From positions 240,624 through 304,623 of the forward strand of contig NZ_SLVP01000008.1 of assembly GCF_004345425.1 (NCBI RefSeq): 64,000 nt of DNA. Direction: 5' to 3'. The first letter of the stretch is position 1; every line of letters begins with the position of its first letter. Shown here in pieces: positions 60,716-64,000 of the stretch. The notes beneath the pieces were generated by a model. That model ran no database searches. It was given only the letters and a program-made list of their open reading frames with translations, and had not been told where the DNA came from. Made by a program: the position numbers and the translations under genes. Origin of the DNA: Paenibacillus sp. BK033 (GTDB lineage: Bacteria; Bacillota; Bacilli; Paenibacillales; Paenibacillaceae).

Positions 60716-61342
60716 ATGGCACGCCGAAAAAAACAACCCCTTGACGAAGCAACCCGCTCGATGATCATCCATACCGCGCATGACTTGTTCATGGAGCATG
60801 GCTACCGGTCGGTTACGACTCGCCAGATCGCGGAAGCCTGCGGCCTGACACAGCCTGCCATGTACCATTATTTCGCGGATAAAGAAGCTCTCTATACCGA
60901 GGTGCTGCGAGCCGTTACGGAAGAGACGAAAATCGCCATGAACGATCTTGTCGCAAGCGAAGGCTCGGTAAGAGAACGACTCATCAAGCTCGTCGTATAC
61001 ATTTTGAACAACATGCCCGATGATCTCAGCCAAATGGAACGGGACATCCGCCAGGAGCTCCGCCCGGAAAATCGGCAGCTCATCAATCAATGGTGGCAGG
61101 AATGCTATTTGATACCCATTGCCGCTTTGTTCGAGGAAGGACAGCGTAACGGCCATTTGAAAGGAGCGGAGCAGTTCGGACTTGACCCGATCCCTTCCGC
61201 TTTTACGCTGCTAAGCATGGTTCAACGCAAGCCGCGCGGAGGCGCAAGCACCCCCATACCGGCGGAAGCTCGGGCAACGCGAACCGTCGATATACTGCTG
61301 TACGGGCTTGCCTCAGATCAAGGAAGAGAAGAAAAGATATAG
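60716..61342 (+). CDS. TetR family transcriptional regulator
   Basis: A 208-residue repressor with a canonical helix-turn-helix (SMIIHTAHDLFMEHGYRSVT through CGLTQPAMYHYFADKEALY) and a variable ligand domain. AAAGGAG is nine bases before ATG. Two TTATCA..TGATAA boxes lie in its promoter and the MMPL exporter follows 33 bases downstream, so it probably represses an operon of itself plus the pump, induced by a lipophilic substrate. Confidence 0.9.
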   Translation: MARRKKQPLDEATRSMIIHTAHDLFMEHGYRSVTTRQIAEACGLTQPAMYHYFADKEALYTEVLRAVTEETKIAMNDLVASEGSVRERLIKLVVYILNNMPDDLSQMERDIRQELRPENRQLINQWWQECYLIPIAALFEEGQRNGHLKGAEQFGLDPIPSAFTLLSMVQRKPRGGASTPIPAEARATRTVDILLYGLASDQGREEKI

Positions 61343-61375
61343 GATTTAGGTTTATCGATAGGGAGATGAGAAACG

Positions 61376-63580
61376 ATGAACGGATTGAAACGCATAGCGG
61401 ATGCCGTCAGCGGCAAACGGGGACGATGGATCACTCTGGTGCTGTGGATTGTTGTTGTAGGTCTTGCCAACGCCCTCCTGCCCTCCTCCAGCGATCATAA
61501 GGACGATGCCGCAGCCAATCTTGTGAGCAGCGCCCCGTCCGTGCAGGCCGATGCCTTAAACGAACATAACGGCATTCCGGCTATTATCGCTTGGCATAGA
61601 ATCGCGGGTCTCACCGATGAGGACCTTAGCCGGATCCAATCTTTATCCAAGAAGCTGGCGGATGAACCGCTGCCGCGGCAGACGGAGCTGCCGCCGCTTC
61701 ACGAGATGCCGCTTCCGGCATTAAAAGCGATGGTATCCGAGGATGGTACGACCTTCCTGCAGACCGTTGTATTTGACAAGAACGCTTCTTCCGACGATCT
61801 GAAGATCAGTCTGGAGCAGCTGCAGGCTGATGCGAATGGCCTTTTTCCATCCAAGCCGTTTGACGCCGCCCTAACCGAGGAAGGCCTTGTCGGCCGGATT
61901 ACCGGTCCTGCCGGTATCGGCGTGGATGCCACCTCCCTGTTCAAGGACGCGGACGTGTCCCTGTTGATCGCAACAACGCTGCTTGTGCTCGTTATTTTGT
62001 TATTCATTTACCGCTCGCCTATTCTTGCACTCATCCCGCTGGTTGCGGTTGGCTTCGCTTACGGCTTGACCGGCCCGATTCTAGGCTGGATGGCGGACGA
62101 AGGCTGGATTACGTATGATTCGCAGGGTTTATCGATCATGACCGTGCTGCTCTTTGGCGCAGGAACCGATTATTGTCTATTCCTGATTGCCCGCTTCCGC
62201 AGCGTACTGACTACCGAACCGGATAAAAAGCAAGCCTTGCTCAAATCGCTGGGCGACTCCGGCGGCGCCATTACGATGAGCGGCTTGACCGTAGTGATGT
62301 CTTTGCTCGCGCTGCTGCTGGCCGAATACGGCGCGATTCACCGCTTCGCGGTGCCGTTCAGCTTGTCGATCCTCATTATGATGATTGCAAGCCTGACGCT
62401 TGTACCGGCAATGCTTGCCATTCTCGGCCGCGCTTCCTTCTATCCGTTCGTACCGCGTACGCCGGAGATGACGGCTGCCCGCGCCGCGCGCAAGAACAAG
62501 CCGCTGCCCGCGCCAAAGACCAAAACAAGCTTTGGCATCCGGCTTGGCGAAGCCATCGTGAAACGTCCGAAAACAATTGCTATCTCGACGTTAATCGTGC
62601 TTGGCATAACGGCAGCTTTTTCGACTCAAATCAAATTTACGTACGACACGCTGTCTTCTTTCCCGAAGGATATGCCTTCCCGCGAAGGCTTCGACTTAAT
62701 CGGCGACCACTTCTCCAAAGGAAGTCTGGCCAAGGTACAGGTGCTCGTGAAGACCGACGGCAAAGCCTTGCCGCTTGATCGGAAGCTAGGAGAGCTGGCG
62801 AATATCAGCAGCGTTTCCGAGCCTGCAGCGAACACGAAGGATGCAAGCATCGTATCCTACAATGTTGAGCTTGCGATGAACCCGTATTCGATTGAAGCGC
62901 TCGATATGATACCGGTGATCCGCTCTGCCGCGGAACAATCGCTATCGGATGCCGGCATTACGGATGCAGCAGACAAAGTATGGATTGCTGGCGCGACTGC
63001 CGAGCAATACGATACCCGGCACGAGACAACGGGCGATGCCTATCGAATTATTCCCGTTATTATCGGGATGATCGCCTTGCTCCTGCTGCTCTACCTGCGT
63101 TCGTTTGTGGCGATGCTTTACTTGATGGGCACCGTGCTTCTCTCCTACTTCAGCGCCTTAGGCATAGGCTGGCTTGTCGTCCATTACCTGTTTGGCGCCG
63201 AAGCGATTCAAGGTCTGATTCCGCTTTACGCCTTCGTCTTCCTGGTTGCGCTGGGCGAGGACTACAACATCTTTATGGTGTCGAGCATCTGGAAAAAGAG
63301 CAAAACGATGCCGCTTAACCGCGCGATCGTAGAGGGCGTTGCACAGACCGGCGGGGTCATTACTTCCGCGGGCATCATTCTTGCAGGTACCTTCGCCGTC
63401 CTCGCGACGCTGCCGATTCAGGTACTGGTGCAGTTCGGCACGGTGACCGCCATCGGCGTTCTGCTCGATACGTTTATCGTCCGCTCCTTCCTCGTACCGG
63501 CGCTGACGGTATGGATCGGCAAAGGGGTGTTCTGGCCGTCGAAGCAAAGAGCCGCTTCCGTTAAGGAAGCGGAGTTGTAA
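61376..63580 (+). CDS. MMPL family RND transporter (YdfJ/YdgH-like)
   Basis: A 734-residue RND-superfamily protein with an N-terminal helix, a large exported domain, a five- or six-helix bundle (from about 195), a second exported domain and a second bundle. Conserved intramembrane segments include FGAGTDYCLFLIARF (first bundle) and VALGEDYNIFMVSSIW (second bundle), with the Asp-Tyr pairs of the proton relay. It exports lipids, peptides or drugs. GGGAGATGAG precedes ATG. No terminator is seen before the palindrome array. Confidence 0.92.
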   Translation: MNGLKRIADAVSGKRGRWITLVLWIVVVGLANALLPSSSDHKDDAAANLVSSAPSVQADALNEHNGIPAIIAWHRIAGLTDEDLSRIQSLSKKLADEPLPRQTELPPLHEMPLPALKAMVSEDGTTFLQTVVFDKNASSDDLKISLEQLQADANGLFPSKPFDAALTEEGLVGRITGPAGIGVDATSLFKDADVSLLIATTLLVLVILLFIYRSPILALIPLVAVGFAYGLTGPILGWMADEGWITYDSQGLSIMTVLLFGAGTDYCLFLIARFRSVLTTEPDKKQALLKSLGDSGGAITMSGLTVVMSLLALLLAEYGAIHRFAVPFSLSILIMMIASLTLVPAMLAILGRASFYPFVPRTPEMTAARAARKNKPLPAPKTKTSFGIRLGEAIVKRPKTIAISTLIVLGITAAFSTQIKFTYDTLSSFPKDMPSREGFDLIGDHFSKGSLAKVQVLVKTDGKALPLDRKLGELANISSVSEPAANTKDASIVSYNVELAMNPYSIEALDMIPVIRSAAEQSLSDAGITDAADKVWIAGATAEQYDTRHETTGDAYRIIPVIIGMIALLLLLYLRSFVAMLYLMGTVLLSYFSALGIGWLVVHYLFGAEAIQGLIPLYAFVFLVALGEDYNIFMVSSIWKKSKTMPLNRAIVEGVAQTGGVITSAGIILAGTFAVLATLPIQVLVQFGTVTAIGVLLDTFIVRSFLVPALTVWIGKGVFWPSKQRAASVKEAEL

Positions 63581-63605
63581 CCCGCCAAGCTCGGCTGCTG
63601 CTGTC

Positions 63606-63868
63606 CTTAACGATGCGTAGCATCGTTAAGCTAGCCCAATCTGCTCCTTTCCGCGCAATTTCTGGCCGTTTTTCAAGTCCTTAACGATGCGCGGCATCGT
63701 TAAGCTGCCGCCTGCGCTCACTTTTAACGCCCTTAACGATGCGCGGCATCGTTAAGCTAGCCCAAATCTGCGCTTTGCGCGCAATTTCGGCTGTTTTTCA
63801 ACGCCTTAACGATGCGCGACAGCGTTAAGCTGCCGGCTGCGCTCGCTTTTAACGCCCTTAACGATGCG
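63606..63868. repeat. Array of CTTAACGATGC palindromes
   Basis: Between the MMPL gene and the IS end there is no gene but four palindromes (63606-63630, 63680-63704, 63732-63756, 63805-63829; form CTTAACGATGC-n3-GCATCGTTAAG) and a truncated fifth (63857-63868). Two alternating spacers (CTAGCCCAA..TTTTTCA and CTGCCG..CTTTTAACGCC) make a tandem 125-base unit. The same palindrome occurs at 39.6 kb. Confidence 0.88.
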
Positions 63869-64000
63869 TGTGCAACTAGAATAAAAAGTGGACACCCTCT
63901 AAGAGCAGGTAGATAATAAACACAAAAAAACCGAGGTGTCGTCCACATGAAAGAGAGCAGGCAGCATTACAGTGAAGAGTTTAAAGAAAACACCGTTAAA
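63869..64000 (+). mobile_element. Left end of an IS3-family insertion sequence (truncated by window)
   Basis: TGTGCAACTAGAATAAAAAGTGGACACC has the TG start and AAAAAGTGGACA core of IS3-group inverted repeats, and a transposase OrfA frame starts 78 bases in. The element interrupts the fifth copy of the palindrome array. The exact boundary (63868-63871) is uncertain by a few bases. Confidence 0.75.
63947..64000 (+). CDS. IS3-family transposase OrfA (5' part only)
   Basis: Eighteen codons to the window edge, beginning MKESRQHYSEEFKENTVK. The Y-S-x-E-F-K start is the hallmark of IS3-family OrfA, whose helix-turn-helix binds the element ends. GAGGTG is eight bases before ATG. OrfA/OrfB frameshifting and the right end lie outside the window. 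Confidence 0.75.
   Translation, partial: MKESRQHYSEEFKENTVK

Overview
The window looks like chromosomal DNA of a spore-forming Bacillota bacterium, most likely Paenibacillus or a close relative. The reasons are strong AGGAGG-type ribosome binding sites, moderately high GC, many intrinsic terminators, a spore-coat transglutaminase (Tgl), a RacA-like protein, futalosine-pathway menaquinone genes, an HxlR regulator, and several families of intergenic palindromes. No rRNA, tRNA or CRISPR array was seen. Most genes are on the minus strand.

Layout. 0-14 kb: an MFS exporter, a YvbH-like protein, a zinc-type CDF exporter behind an SmtB/CzrA-like operator, an amino-acid ABC importer, a thioredoxin-reductase-like flavoprotein, an Lrp regulator divergent from an alpha/beta hydrolase, a DUF421 protein, an ECF sigma/anti-sigma pair, a lipoprotein and two GNAT acetyltransferases. 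13-32 kb: one long minus-strand exopolysaccharide (EPS) locus. It runs from a Wzz-like adaptor and tyrosine kinase through a 4,6-dehydratase, flippase, pyruvyl transferase, glycosyltransferases, a candidate polymerase, acyltransferase, UDP-glucuronate epimerase, a fused glycosyltransferase/phosphoglycosyltransferase, acetyltransferase, aminotransferase, GalU and Ugd to a secreted Gly-Asn-X repeat protein. Together these could make UDP-diNAc-bacillosamine and UDP-uronic acids, load the first sugar on undecaprenyl phosphate, extend, decorate, flip and polymerise the repeat. An 850-base hairpin-rich leader precedes the locus.

33-48 kb: a TetR-controlled 14-TM efflux pump with a possible leader peptide, an APH(6)-like kinase, a lactonase, mqnB-mqnD, a 39-residue membrane protein, a sugar isomerase/oxidoreductase pair divergent from an AraC regulator, tgl, a purine permease behind a guanine-type riboswitch, and the RacA-like gene. 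47-64 kb: an aldo/keto reductase, a glucuronate-catabolism group (GntR regulator, uxuA, uxuB) with a clear operator, small membrane and hypothetical genes, a polysaccharide deacetylase, ribokinase, a HAD phosphatase, an FtsH paralogue, a DUF6530-like gene with a strong promoter and operator, an HxlR/MFS/AKR stress group, and a TetR/MMPL exporter pair. The window ends in a palindrome array cut by the left end of an IS3-family element.

Starts were moved from the longest reading frame wherever a ribosome binding site, signal peptide or ATGA overlap pointed to another codon. Family names come from recognised motifs and were not checked by database search.
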